Source: Ascochyta rabiei (Eukaryota; Ascomycota; Dothideomycetes; Pleosporales; Didymellaceae). Taken from it: a stretch of 64,000 nt of DNA. Below the pieces are notes generated by a model that saw only the letters and a program-made list of their open reading frames with translations, did not search any database and was not told the DNA's origin. How positions within the stretch are numbered: the first letter of the stretch is position 1; every line of letters starts with the position of its first letter. The translations under genes were made by a program, and so were the position numbers. Positions 24,561 through 35,120 of the stretch are shown one piece after another. The DNA lies in the NCBI RefSeq assembly GCF_004011695.2, contig NC_082412.1:434001-498000 (forward strand). The letters are read 5' to 3'.

Positions 24561-24858
24561 AATGTAGAATAGGGGCTTGTCTATAGAGTCTGTAATAGCT
24601 CCCCTAGCAGCCTGTAATGCCCCTACACTAGTAGTCTCTTCTGCTAATATACTCCTACAGCGCTCCTAACTTAGACTTATATTAGAAGCAGCTAGTTTCC
24701 CCTATATAAACTAGCCTCTTTCTTACCTAAAATTATTACTACCTACACTGTAGTTACTACTATGTTAGCGCAATCCTAGCAAATATATCCTTCTTTGCCG
24801 CACTAGGTACACAGGTTAGCCTCCTAGTGTTGCTAAAATACCTTATTAGGAACCTACG
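24561..24858 (-). pseudogene. gag: E gag C-terminal part with CCHC knuckle
   Basis: Minus strand reads CT.CGKEGYIC.DC near 24785-24825, a zinc knuckle with the His position now Tyr (CAC to TAC) and stops where Arg/Gln fit. It is separated from the rest of gag by K, inserted 35-60 bp further upstream in gag. Confidence 0.75.
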
Positions 24859-24860
24859 TA

Positions 24861-26723
24861 ACGTACTCCACGGGTGAGCGGATCAAACGGGTGAGCGGAT
24901 CACTCTGCCAAGACCACACCAAACCTCCACCTTACCACGCAATGCCTCAACAACAACATCAATCTACGCCCTTAAGAGAAGCTGCAATACAGCTTGCGCT
25001 CCAGGCAATTAAATAAGACGTAATGCTTACTATGTAACGCGCTGCAGCTATATATAACGCGCCTTACAGCACACTACACACTTAATACACAGGACGACCT
25101 GCACAAGCTAATTATACGCCAGTTTAACAGATTATAGACCAGACTAAGGAGGGCGTAATTACTAAGTACATCCTTAAGCTAGATGTATAAGGATTTGCCC
25201 CTTAGCTGGCTGCTGTAGCTAATATAGCTAATTCTTTGCTTACTAAGCGTAATATAGGCTATGTTGGCATAAACTAGCCTAACACGTTTGTTAAGCGCCG
25301 CCCTAACCTTAAAGTAAGGTTTAATCGCAAGTACAACTACAAGAGAGCCCTCTGTAAGGATCTAGAGATTATTAGGGGCTGGTTTAGGCTTGTAGTGAAT
25401 GTTAAAGCTAAGTATAGTATCTAGAACAATAACACATACAACTTTAATAAGACAGGCTTTATAATAGGCCAGATATTAACAGGAGCAGTTGTTACAGGCT
25501 TAGAGCGTTAAGGACAGCTAAAGGCAGTGTAGCAGGGTAATTAAGAGTAGACAACAGTTATACAGGGCATTAATGGCACAGGGTAGGCTATTCTACCCTT
25601 TATTATCTTTAAAGGCCGTAACTACCTCTCTGCCTGGTACAAAGAGGACAATCTGCCCTATAACTGGGTTATTAGAGTCTCTAAGAACAGATGGACTACC
25701 AACAAGCTTGGTCTAGACTGGTTAAAGCACTTTAATGCCTATACAAAGACGCGCACCTAAGGAGTGCACTAGCTGCTCCTTATTAACAGCCACAAGAGCT
25801 ACAACTCCCTTAACTTCTAACAATACTGTAAGAAAGTAAAGATTGTTATACTGTATATGCCTCTAGACTTATCTTACCTCTTATAACTACTAGATATAGG
25901 TTATTTTGCTCCTCTAAAGAAGGTATATAGGCGCTAAGCTAAGAATCTTATACGCAACTACATTACTTATATTACTAAAACTAAGTTCCTACTATGCTTT
26001 ATAGACGCCTATAAGGAGACATTTACTTCTAGCAATATCTAAAGAGGCTTCTAAGGCGCTGGAATAGTCCCTCTTAACCCAGAACGGGTTATAATAGGTC
26101 TTGATGTCCGCCTACGTACCCTACCGCTACCTACTATAGAAGATAAGCCCTAGCAGTCCCAAACACCAAGCACTACCCTGCAATTAGGGTCGCAATTAAC
26201 GCTGGTTTAAGAGAGGATTTAAAGGCATGCAAGCAGCTTACTAACTTTAATAGTTAAGGCCTTTAAAAAGCTTGCTAAAGGCGCAGCTATAGTAGCGCAC
26301 AAGCTGGTGTTGGCTTAAAGGGAGATTACTAGGCTTCGAGCAGCAAATAAGGCTGCTACGCGACGTAAATTGCATAAAAGAAAGCAATTACAGCAGGAGA
26401 GAGTTCTAACAGCTAAGGAAGGCCTTTAATTAACTACTCTAACTAAGTTTAGGGCGCGTGGTAATAGTAAGAAGGCAAAGAAGCAAGTGCGTGCTAAAGG
26501 AGGGGAAGTAACCTAAAGACGCTATACAAAGTGCTATAATGTTAGACATAACTTACGTATATGTAAGAAGGCTATAGAAGATGTTTCTAAATAATATTAT
26601 GTACTACACTACTGTATACAAGGCCAAAGTGGGCTAATGCGAGCTATAATAGGGTAGAAATTTGGTGTGGTCTTGGCAGAGTGATCCGCTCACCCGTTTG
26701 ATCCGCTCACCCGTGGAGTACGT
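24861..26723 (+). mobile_element. Fot1/pogo-like transposon K
   Basis: 1,863-bp Tc1/mariner-superfamily element of the Fot1/pogo type inserted in E gag. The terminal inverted repeats match perfectly over 63 bp and begin acgtactccacgggtgag; within each TIR the motif cgggtgagcggatca occurs twice in direct repeat. It is flanked by TA on both sides (24859-24860 and 26724-26725), the expected duplication. The TIRs keep many unmutated CA dinucleotides, so this copy looks younger than the element around it. Confidence 0.95.
24942..26657 (+). pseudogene. Fot1-like DDE transposase of K
   Basis: 571 codons from ATG (MPQQQHQSTPLREAA) to TAG, the usual size for Fot1 transposases (about 540 aa). The N-terminal third is a CENPB-type DNA-binding region containing GYVGIN.PNTFVKR. 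The DDE core reads NTYNFNKTGFIIGQI at about 25430-25475 (family NFDETGF: Asp to Asn), then LLLINSHKSY at about 25772-25802 (family D-G-H: Asp to Asn) and LLDIGYFAPLK near 25885-25920 (third Asp kept). Lys/Arg-rich tail. About 25 in-frame stops. Two of three catalytic acids are lost. Confidence 0.88.
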
Positions 26724-26725
26724 TA

Positions 26726-27788
26726 GCCTAGTTAGGAGCAGACTACTTCTAACCCCTATACTTAGCACTACTGCTAGTGCAAACTGCAGATATAACTGTT
26801 ATCTTAATATTACTATCCTTATTACGCTTAGGCAGCGCCTAGGTAGGGATGTAGTACAGCTAGTTTTCTATAGCTATAGTCTTAACATCTACAGTAATAG
26901 ACTTATATTCTATAATAGCTGCATTATAATCTGTATAAGTTACTTCTTACTTTATTACTATATTACAGATGTTTGTGTTTAGGGCCTAGCAGAGCTTTAA
27001 TAGGCATTGTTCTCTGTCCTAGTAGAGGCTGCCACTTTGCACTAGCAGCTACTTAAACTAGATAAAAAAGTCTAAAAACAACTTCTTACGACCTTAACAG
27101 ACGCTTTCTAGTTTTGCCTAGGCCTGTTTCTAGCTGTAGTTATTACTGTAGCAGAATTCTAGGTATACTAGAAAATCCTCTAGGCTCTATACACCTTAGG
27201 TACCCCTATTCTCATAGAATAGAGCTATATCTTATTATATAGACGCGCTAAGCTAGGACTATATAAAGGCAAATATGTCCTATAGCCTACTAATAAAGAA
27301 CATGTCTACCTGCAGCTTATGTTCTATTATAACCTACTACACCTTAAATAAGGATTTATTCCTAGTAAAGGCCTTACCTATAGGAAGAGGTTTCCTATAG
27401 GCTGTAGACGTCTGTATAGAGGTATACAGGCCTAAGGCAGACGCTAAAAATAGCGCTTTATAAGGTAGGTTAGGGGCTAAGGTAGACATTAACAGGTATA
27501 GCGTTGCTCCTAAGGAGGATAATAGGACTATAGACGCAGGTCTAGTACAGGCGCTAGCTATTTATACTAGAGATTCTATAAATACACATATATTAGAGTT
27601 ATTACGCTTAAGTAATACTATATACTTATTAGTAGCTAATAAGGCTTACTATAAGTTTGTTATAAACTACAACGTCTAGGCTATAAATTCCTAAAGGGTT
27701 AAGAGGACAGATTTATCTAAGGGGTTATTCTAGGAGCTGGCTAACATAGTATAAGTGCTAGCTGTTCTTCTAGAAGAAGAGATATAAA
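26726..27788 (-). pseudogene. gag: E gag N-terminal and capsid part, with 5' leader
   Basis: Minus strand between the E 5' LTR and K. A capsid-like segment reads LEDFLVYLEFCY, KLFLDFFI.FK.LLV.SGSLY and LLKLC.ALN at about 26990-27180, resembling the helical capsid of Gypsy gag. The nearest 500 bp to the LTR (27300-27788) are leader and early gag with no clear motif. K lies just upstream of the zinc knuckle. Confidence 0.65.
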
Positions 27789-27943
27789 TATTAAGGACTA
27801 GCCTTAGGGTAAGATGTAATAAGGGTTAATATAGTATTGTATCTCTTAAGGAGGTAACATGTTGCGTGTCCTTCTAATATGTCTGTAGGGCACGTGACTA
27901 TCCTGTCTCGCTTAAGGCTTAGACAAGGTCTAAGCCCATAACA
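27789..27943 (-). repeat. E 5' LTR (155 bp)
   Basis: Starts tattaagg (tg to ta), ends cccataaca and is followed by aaggt at 27944-27948. Partner of 5713-5867, same length, transitions only. Confidence 0.93.
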
Positions 27944-27948
27944 AAGGT

Positions 27949-28287
27949 TAAACACAAACTATAAGGGTTGTGTTCCTATGTAACTATATACTTTAATAAT
28001 GGTAGAAGTAATATAGGCTAATTAGTGTTAAAAATCCTCTAATCGCACTGATTTCTGATCACACTGATTACTAATCACACTGATTTCTGATCACACTGAT
28101 TACTAATTACACTAATTACTACTTGTACTGATTATGCTAAGCCTGATTATATCACGTGTATCTTGGCTTCTTACTAAGTGTTAACGCTGTTATGTTGCTT
28201 ACGCTGAGCCTAATGACTTGTTGTACTTACTGTGCCCTATGCACTGTAATTAGCTTACATCCTTCCCGTGTTCTGTAGATCGTAACA
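27949..28287 (-). repeat. D 5' LTR, U3-side piece
   Basis: Continuation of the LTR begun at 5522, ending gatcgtaaca. It matches 61025-61343 of the solo LTR. It contains a run of diverged tgatca/actgatta repeats (28045-28135) and a cacgtg E-box-like site near 28155. On the minus strand this is the U3 end, where a promoter would lie. Confidence 0.92.
28045..28135. repeat. Tandem tgatcacactgatta-type repeat in D-family U3
   Basis: Five or so diverged units of about 16 bp built on cactgat(t/c)(t/a)ctgat. The equivalent array in the solo LTR lies at 61092-61190. Unit number and sequence differ between the copies. Tandem units in U3 are often enhancer-like; that role is an inference here. Confidence 0.7.
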
Positions 28288-31200
28288 CTTACAAACAGTG
28301 CTATAACACTAGTAACTATTACTATATTAATAGTAATTTTAGAAACCTCTAAGTAGTTTAAACTAGATTAAAATAAAATAAAGCTAGTATAGTATAAAAT
28401 TTAAACAAGCTAGACTTATAAAGAACAGTAAACAAACTATATACTAGTTTAAAGCAACCCTACCTAGTAATAACAAACTCCTTATTAATTACTCTATATA
28501 TTAAGACGTCCTATATACTAGATAAGACTATTAAGTAACTAGATAGTAAAAAAATTACTTAGGTTAACAAAGGTAGTATTAAAGCAGTATATAGCGTAAG
28601 TAAATAAGAATATCTATTAAAAAAGGCATTTCTCCTAGATTCTAGCTTATCTACATATATCTGTAATAACCTCTTAAGACTTAGAGAGGTATGCTAGCTA
28701 GCGATAAGAGACTATATCTAGACTAGGAACTCTAAGGTCTAGATATAAGGATATAGTACTGTGAACATATTAGTAGAGAGATTATAAGGTAAATAAGTAC
28801 TACGCTTAGACAATGTTGCATAGTACCTAGATTTCCTCTGTAACCTGGTATTATTTAGGCTACTCTAAAGACAAGGAATATAGTAGGATATCTAAGACGA
28901 TCTAACAACGTTATATAAAAGAAACAGAAATATTACAGCTATCCTTATAGAAAGCTTTAGATAGTAGGTTATTAAATAGCTATATACAGCTATAGCAGCA
29001 CTCTATATAGATATAAATTATAATAAAAGATTACTATAGAGAGAAATAGCTATAATATAGTATAAGAGGCTTATATGTCTAGGACTATCTACAATTAAGC
29101 ACCTTATATATTAATCTAAGGTGGTAAAAAATAAAGTTGTTATAATAGTGCAATATAACATATATAGATAATTAATGTTAAAGCATTAAATATAAAGAAC
29201 TTTAAAATTAAATAACAAAGGCCTACGCAAATAAATAGCTATAGACTTCTATAAATATAAAGCAGAAAGCTTTAATAAGGAAATAAGTTAAATACTTATA
29301 CCCTGCTAACACTCTTAGTATGTATAGGACTTCTACTTTAAGGACAATAGGCCTATAAGATCTATTATCTGTCTACTTAGGATCTTTGTCTAGTTCTTAA
29401 AGAAACAGTTTAACATTATAGTTAAGGTAATTAAGATAGATAATAAGATTGTTATAGTTAAATAAAAGGTTAAAAGATAGTGCACGTCCCTTAAAATAAG
29501 AACTAAGCCTTTTACTCTAGATATATAAGCTTAAAATAGAGCAGCTAAACACTAAGGGGGTGTAATAAAAGAAAAGGCACGTGTAATTTATCTAGAGGCA
29601 AATCTACTATAAGAACCCTAGCAAGAATTTACTAGAGCAGCAGTTTACCTATAAAATGTAGACACTAAATTATCTAAATAAGTAGAGATTACTATATAAA
29701 ATATTCTTTATATATATAGCTACTATAAGTAGTATAGTTACTAGACCTTAAAAACTAAATAAGGCTTACCTAAGAGTATACAGATACAAAGCATTTACTA
29801 TAACTAATAACACCTATTAAGGAATATTAAGGCTATAAAGATAAGACCTAAAGGCATAGTCTTAATACTTAATAGGATATTAGTCTACTAATATATACCG
29901 AATCTTAGTCCTATTAATAGCTAAAATAATTAGCATTTATAATATAGTGTTTAATAAAGAAATAATATTTAACAGTAAAATAGAGGATATTATAGATACC
30001 CTTATGCATATTATGTTAGAAGATATTATAACTTTGATTAGCATAGTTAAACTCCTAGCTATATAGAGCTATACACCTAAAACTAAAATATTCTATAAGA
30101 ACAAGATAATATAGGAGGATACTCTGCGTGCTAAACAACCTTAGTATTACTAAGGCAGGAAGATTGTAGAGGCATACCTCACACACTTTACTAACTCCCC
30201 TACTAGCAATATTCCTAATTAAATAGAGAAGCAATAATAATACAACAGACTAACTTAAATAAGACTAAGGAACGTCTGTAATAATGCTGTAGGCAGCTGT
30301 ATTTTATAGCAGGCGCTAAGGCAGAACACCTTAGTTAATATAAAGAAAAACCTTTTAACAACACTTAATTAAAGAGGATTATAGTAAAGTAAATTCAAAT
30401 ATATTAGAATAAACTTCTACTATAACCTACAGCATACTTAAAGCTAAAGGAGCATCCTCTCTATAAGATATTTAAATAAGCAGAAAATAAACACCTATAA
30501 AGCTATAAACAAATAGAGTAATATTCTAAAGTTTTAGCAGCTCGAGTTTAGAAGCCTAGATAATAAATACTTAACTGTATATAGGTCTATATATATATAT
30601 TTAATACATAATACTACCTTAATAGGTATAAAGTAAGGGTTTTAGTTAGAGGAGCCTAATAACATAATATTATGTTATAAGACACGTATACATTAACACA
30701 TACAGGCTAATTACTTAAAATACTAATTATTTATTACTATAAAATATTATCTTAAACTAAAATAGTAGGATATTATAAATGTGTTTATCTATATAGCTAT
30801 TAACTACAAAAAATATATATAGATGCTAAGAGGATACTAGAAGACAGGTACCTTAATAAAGGTATAGAAAGTCCTATATATACTCTGTATCTCCCTTCTA
30901 CTATAGTAGAAGGAATTTAGAGCAATATTAGCTATAATTAGATTTTTATAAGTGCTATAATAGCTATACTATATAATTAAGGATAGAATAATTCTCTTCT
31001 TCTATATAGATAATATTATAATCAAATACTACCTAAAGCATAAATTAGAGGTAGATAATGCTATTAAATAAATATAGGAACAATCCCTGTATATTAGAGG
31101 AAACAACCTTTAATAGTTTCTTAGTATAGAAGTTTAATATAATAGATAGTAATAAATAATTTAATTATTATAAGCTGTATACGTTAACAGGAATACTTAA

Positions 31201-32000
31201 TTAGTAGCTAGACAGGATAGAAGATATAAAACGCTAATATCTAGAATTAAACTTAAGCCTAGGAATAGTCTAGCTAAACTACTAGAGATTAATTAATATT
31301 AGCAAAAGATTAGATCCCTGTTATTTGCAGTAGTAACTACTTAACCTAATATAGTGTTTACTACGTTTTACCTTATACGCTTTCTAGTTAACCTAAGTAA
31401 TAAACACTAAGATGCTGCTAACTAAGTGCTCCTGTACCTATAGAAGATAAGGAATATATTACTTAACTTTAGACAGTGTAAAGGACTTAAAGTTATAAGA
31501 AATATATTATTTATTAATAATACTATAGACTAAAAGAGTTCCTAAGGATATGCTATTAAGCCATTTAGAGGACTTAATACCTAGAGAGCAAATACATAAG
31601 ATACTGTTACAACGTTAACTACTAAGGCTAAGCTCCTAGCACTGTCTTAAGTAGCTAAGGAAGCAATATTCACATCTTAACTATTCAAAGAGCTTTAGTT
31701 AACCCTAAGTAATCTAATAATAATAATTAAATATAATAATATATAGATAATACGTCTAGTTACTAAAGATATTACTAAGATATAACCTAAGCTTTAGTAT
31801 ATAAATATACATAAATACTAGTTATAATAAGAGGTTAACTGTAAAATAATAAAAGTAAAATATACCCTATCTAACAACATTATTATAGATAGATTTATAA
31901 ACTTTTACTAATTAGCAAATGGGCTAGCTTTCTTAATTAATTAGGACTTATTAAGGGCTAGAAGGGTATATTAAGAGATATCCTGCTTAAGAAGATATAA
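28288..32000 (+). mobile_element. Copia retrotransposon G, pol part
   Basis: Plus-strand Copia element cut on the left by D, so its gag and 5' LTR lie left of the window. Protease, integrase, RT and RNase H follow in Copia order. No 3' LTR could be defined without its partner; it should lie within 32000-33080. Related to Copia I at the right edge (same integrase and RNase H signatures). Confidence 0.82.
28600..31960 (+). pseudogene. pol: G Copia pol: protease, integrase, RT, RNase H
   Basis: Protease-side motif STVNILVERL after SKVQIQGY near 28730-28780. Integrase reads DFYFKDNRPIRSII near 29330, then DIQAQNRAAKH and GGVIKEKARVIYLEANLL near 29520-29610. RT box LLLYRQYY/FYIDNIIIKYY is near 30995-31030 (YIDD to YIDN). 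RNase H near 31480-31800: GYAIKPFRGLNT.RANT.DTVTTLTTKAKLLALS.VAKEA, where the family has W.S.KQ.TVT.STTEAELLALS.AAKE, then RLVTKDITKI.PKLQYINIH. Full of TAG/TAA. It is among the most mutated copies here. Confidence 0.83.
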
Positions 32001-33085
32001 GAGTAACTAAAGGACCTTACGTTAAAGAGTTAATTAACTAGTTTACGCAGCTTATAATAGGAATCTAAGCTAAGAGGGTATATTAAATAAAAAGTATTAG
32101 AGAAATATGTTAGGTTATATACCTCCTAAGAAACTGTACAAAAGCTCCTACTAGAACCTAGAGAAGATAAAAATTACCCTTATATAGAACAAGAATAGAT
32201 AATTAATACATTATTATTAACTTAATACTATTACTATCTAATCTAACACTTCTAGACTCCTGTAGGGTTTATAAAACTGTATTTAATACTTCTGCTAGCT
32301 ATAGGGCATATGCGCTTTTAATAGCGTAAGAATAAAAGGGTATCTAGGAATCTGCTTAGTAGTAATAGTGTATAGAGGGCAATATTATATATATTTTTCC
32401 TTTTTACCTATCCTTTAATGTCTATAACTAAGTACACTATTATTATATTACGCTAGGCTTAGTGAACGTAATAACTAGTAATATTACGCGCTAGATATGT
32501 TATAAGGCTAGGATAGACAGCAGTAGTATGCTGGCAGTAGTAGTAATAAGGGCTAACTGCTGCTAGCTGTTGTCAGCTATTAAAAAGCTTATTAATAATT
32601 AAATAGATTTAAAAATAGTCTTTTAATTTTTTTAGATTACTTTAAAATAACATAACAAATAGCTACTGCTCCTAATAATAAATTAAAATTAATATTCTAG
32701 CATTAAATTATTAAATTTATTTATATTTATATAAAAGTTGTTATATGTAAGGTTATTGGGATAGCTAGAATAGCAGCTAATAATTAATTTCCTAGAGTTA
32801 TTACCCTCTACCTCTCCTCTTTCTTTATTAATACTATAGTAACTGTATAGCTGCTAGTAGAGCAGAATAATAGCTGTAGTTACTAGGAATTAAACCTGTA
32901 GGCTTTAACAGAAAGGCCCTAGGTAGACTCTAGACTAACAGACGCCTATAGGAGGTGTTTGTAGACTTAGTTACAGATATCTGCTAGCCTAAACTAAACC
33001 TCTTCTTATCCTTCTCTTTTAGATAGAAGATCTATAAGGCTATTAATATATATATAATATGCTAAATAGAGTAATATTATAGTAT
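32001..33085. other. AT-rich stretch, no gene recognised
   Basis: Probably the 3' end and 3' LTR of Copia G followed by its flank, but no LTR boundary can be set. No readable protein on either strand. A tRNA-like trace lies at about 32870-32942 on the minus strand (listed separately). Confidence 0.5.
32870..32942 (-). other. tRNA-like remnant, possible SINE head
   Basis: On the minus strand there is a box-B-like ggtttaattcc (consensus GGTTCRANYCC with C-to-T change) 15 bases after cctttctgttaaagc, which resembles an anticodon stem-loop CTGTTAA. A weak box-A-like tagtctagagtcta lies about 40 bases upstream. The acceptor stem does not pair convincingly, so a functional tRNA is excluded; a mutated tRNA-derived SINE head or chance similarity are both possible. 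Confidence 0.25.
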
Positions 33086-33353
33086 AATGTACTTTATAGG
33101 CAAGCAGATTAAATAGGAGAGCAGATTACTTAAAACCCTACTAAGATTACTAAAAACTACAAACGTTTATCTTAATAACTATATAATAAAGTCTTCTAAA
33201 ATTCTTTAGATAGGGCTGCATATATATAAATAAGAGTATTTAAAAGCCTTAGAGTAATAAAATCTATAATATAGAAGCTATAAAGCAATTAATATTTTAT
33301 AGAAGTGTTTAGTAATAATTATAGGCTATCTCTATAAAGATTATAGCTATAAA
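33086..33353 (+). mobile_element. Fot1-like TIR element, left end only
   Basis: Begins after TA with atgtactttataggcaag and aligns over 43 bp to the K/J terminal repeat with only transitions and about one transversion, including the doubled gagcggatca unit. Beyond the TIR the sequence does not match K, so it is a different member or a non-autonomous relative. It is cut at 33354 by L; its other end lies outside the window. Confidence 0.55.
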
Positions 33354-33552
33354 TGTTATAAGTATTCTCCCTACGCTAGAAGATACATTAGCTAGGTCCT
33401 AGGCTAAGTCTAGAGACCTACTAGCTATACACGTATATAAGATTTATAAACCTTAAGACTTATCTATAAAGGATTTATCTTATCTCTTAAATATTACCTT
33501 ATTATATATTCTATCTTGCTTTACTCTATTACCTACCTATAATAACCTTACA
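33354..33552 (+). repeat. L 5' LTR (199 bp)
   Basis: Starts tgttataagtattctcc and ends ataaccttaca. Reverse complement of the H LTRs, same length. Confidence 0.87.
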
Positions 33553-33628
33553 ATTTATATCCTTTATACTCTTCTTAGAACAGGCAGCTAATTAGCAGTA
33601 AAAGAGTAGGAAAAACCTAGCTATTATA

Positions 33629-33970
33629 ATAGCAGGAGCATAATATAAACTCTGCTTTACTATTAGCAACATAGACAAGCTACCCCCTTGTAATAATCCT
33701 AGTTAGGAGCTAGACGCTTAATAACGCAATAATGTACCTAGGGTGTTGCTATTACCTATAGAGCTACTACTTATCCCTTATATTAGGGGTAAGTTAGATA
33801 CTATAACAGCAGGCATCATAATACTATACGTCTTAATACTACACGTTACACAACCTGTAATAGAATTACTAAAAGCTTTTATCCTGTTATTACTAAAAGC
33901 ACTTAATAAGGTAGAACTGTCTAGCTCTAGTAAGTAGGAGATTAAAATCTAGTAATAATAATTTTACTAG
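33629..33970 (+). pseudogene. gag: L gag, N-terminal fragment
   Basis: The start codon of H gag (ATGGCAGGAGG) is here ATA at 33629. A stop-free run at 33743-33937 reads IELLLIPYIRGKLDTITAG and later TQPVIELLKAFILLLLKALNK, aligned residue for residue to H gag (IELVLNPYIRGKLDTTTAG, TQPTIELLQASILLLLEALNK). It is a hydrophobic-helical N-terminal gag segment. Truncated by B, whose presumed target duplicate is actag (33966-33970). Confidence 0.8.
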
Positions 33971-34172
33971 TATAAAGAGTGTATAAGGCAATTATAAGAG
34001 AGAATAGAGTTAAAGAGGATAGTAGGTGTATTTAGGTACGTAGTATATAGTAACAAGACTAATTACTAGAGTATTAGTAATAACCTCTAACACCTTTATA
34101 TAGTCTAGGCTCACTAGCCCTATAGTAGCTTTCTAAGACTAGTAGAGGTACCTCTAGGCCCAGCGCCTAATA
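33971..34172 (-). repeat. B 3' LTR (202 bp)
   Basis: Starts tataaagagtg and ends cagcgcctaata in plus reading; reverse complement of the A LTRs, same length. It is preceded by actag in L gag. Confidence 0.92.
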
Positions 34173-34563
34173 ATACCTCCCTTCTCTAGGTTGTTTAGCT
34201 TAAACAATAATATAATTAGCAATACTGTATTATTTTAACCTAGCTTTAGAAATGTTTACTCTGTCTGTCCTATTATAGCTAATTTTAACTAAGTTAAGAC
34301 ATTTATAATACCTTATAAGGTTAGAGAGGGCTTAATACTAATTCTACCTTTACCTAGTAAAAGTTGAACAGAGATCCTCTCTTACCTCTTACTTTACCTC
34401 TAGGGTCTAGGCAGCTGTTTGCGCAGGCTAAAGCTCTAACTAGGAGGCTAGTAGTATATAAGCTATCTATACCCTTAGTTTTATTAGTTACTACTATATC
34501 CTACTTTACTTTATAATTACTAACCTATTCTGTCTAGCATTATTGTAAGGATAGCTAAGGGAC

Positions 34564-35088
34564 TGTTACGAACCTGAAATATAGACCCTAGTTGTATTTA
34601 AGAATAACAACACAGGACACAGAGACCAGGAAGTGGGATCTTAGGACTAGAGGTCTGCAGAACCATTAGACTTAGGAATAACTGTTCTTAAGACCTATAG
34701 GTCGCAGGATCTTCAGGGCCTAGGAATAACGCACAGCCTACTACTAAGCAGTCACAGCACATAACGTGCTTAGTGCTTAGTAATTAGTAGTGCTTAGCAA
34801 TACTAAGCAGACTAAGTAACTAAGCATTACGTAGCTATACATACCTAGCATAGATATATAACATGTAGAAACACAACCCTTATAGTTTGTGTTTAACCTA
34901 GTTAATTAAGTTTGTCTTTAGAATCTTAACCTGTACTTAAACTAGACAGTCTACTCTGTACTATTCAGTGCACCCTATCTTCACAAGCTTTGCTTAGTTA
35001 ATAACCCTTACCAATCCAGTACTGTGCTCATCCCTAAGAACTAATAGAATTAGTGCTTACAGTCTTTAACTAAAGTACAACTTTAACA
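34564..35088 (+). repeat. C 5' LTR (525 bp)
   Basis: Starts tgttacgaacctgaaa, ends acaactttaaca. The U5-side half is shared with the D-family LTR, the U3-side half is not. ttttaaacacccctaagata follows immediately inside, also conserved in D, and is the expected primer-binding position. Confidence 0.96.
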
Positions 35089-35120
35089 TTTTAAACACCC
35101 CTAAGATAAGTACTACAGGA

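Larger units (their letters stand above)
5713..27943 (-). mobile_element. Gypsy/chromovirus E, expanded by three nested insertions
   Basis: Full-length minus-strand element with 155-bp LTRs at both ends and an exact 5-bp duplication, aaggt (5708-5712 and 27944-27948). Left and right flanks are adjacent in the uninterrupted D-family LTR at 60828-61343, which proves one insertion event. Without F, A and K the element is about 7 kb. Order on the minus strand: LTR, gag, knuckle, protease, RT, RNase H, integrase, chromodomain, antisense accessory frame, polypurine tract, LTR. The LTR pair differs by about 13 transitions, with no transversion or gap. Confidence 0.93.
1..28287 (-). mobile_element. 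Gypsy/chromovirus D, decayed, 3' part outside window
   Basis: A Ty3/Gypsy LTR retrotransposon read on the minus strand. Its visible parts are 1-5712 and 27949-28287; everything between is the later insertion E. From the 5' LTR inward come gag, a CCHC knuckle, a Cys/His module, protease, reverse transcriptase, RNase H and integrase, then an accessory frame on the opposite strand at the left edge. The element interrupts Copia G, and its right flank at 28288 is cttac; the matching duplicate should lie beyond the left edge. Related to element C, but with a different U3. All domains carry stops and the element cannot move by itself. Confidence 0.88.
33354..33970 (+). mobile_element. Gypsy/chromovirus L (H family), 5' end only
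   Basis: Plus-strand 5' end: a 199-bp LTR followed by leader and gag start, cut at 33970 by B. Both LTR and gag match the minus-strand element H (58406-58604 and the gag just below 58329). The left flank is ataaa; the remainder should appear to the right of the window. Confidence 0.85.

Noticed and set aside
26662..26982. 106-codon plus-strand open frame
   Set aside because: Starts inside the right TIR of K and runs into E gag read backwards; a chance frame over a transposon junction.
28045..28135. CRISPR-like regular repeats
   Set aside because: Units are contiguous and diverged with no unique spacers; it is a tandem array within an LTR of a eukaryotic element.
32250..32900. 3' LTR of Copia G
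   Set aside because: Several TG...CA candidates exist (e.g. near 32740), but the partner LTR is outside the window, so no boundary can be supported.
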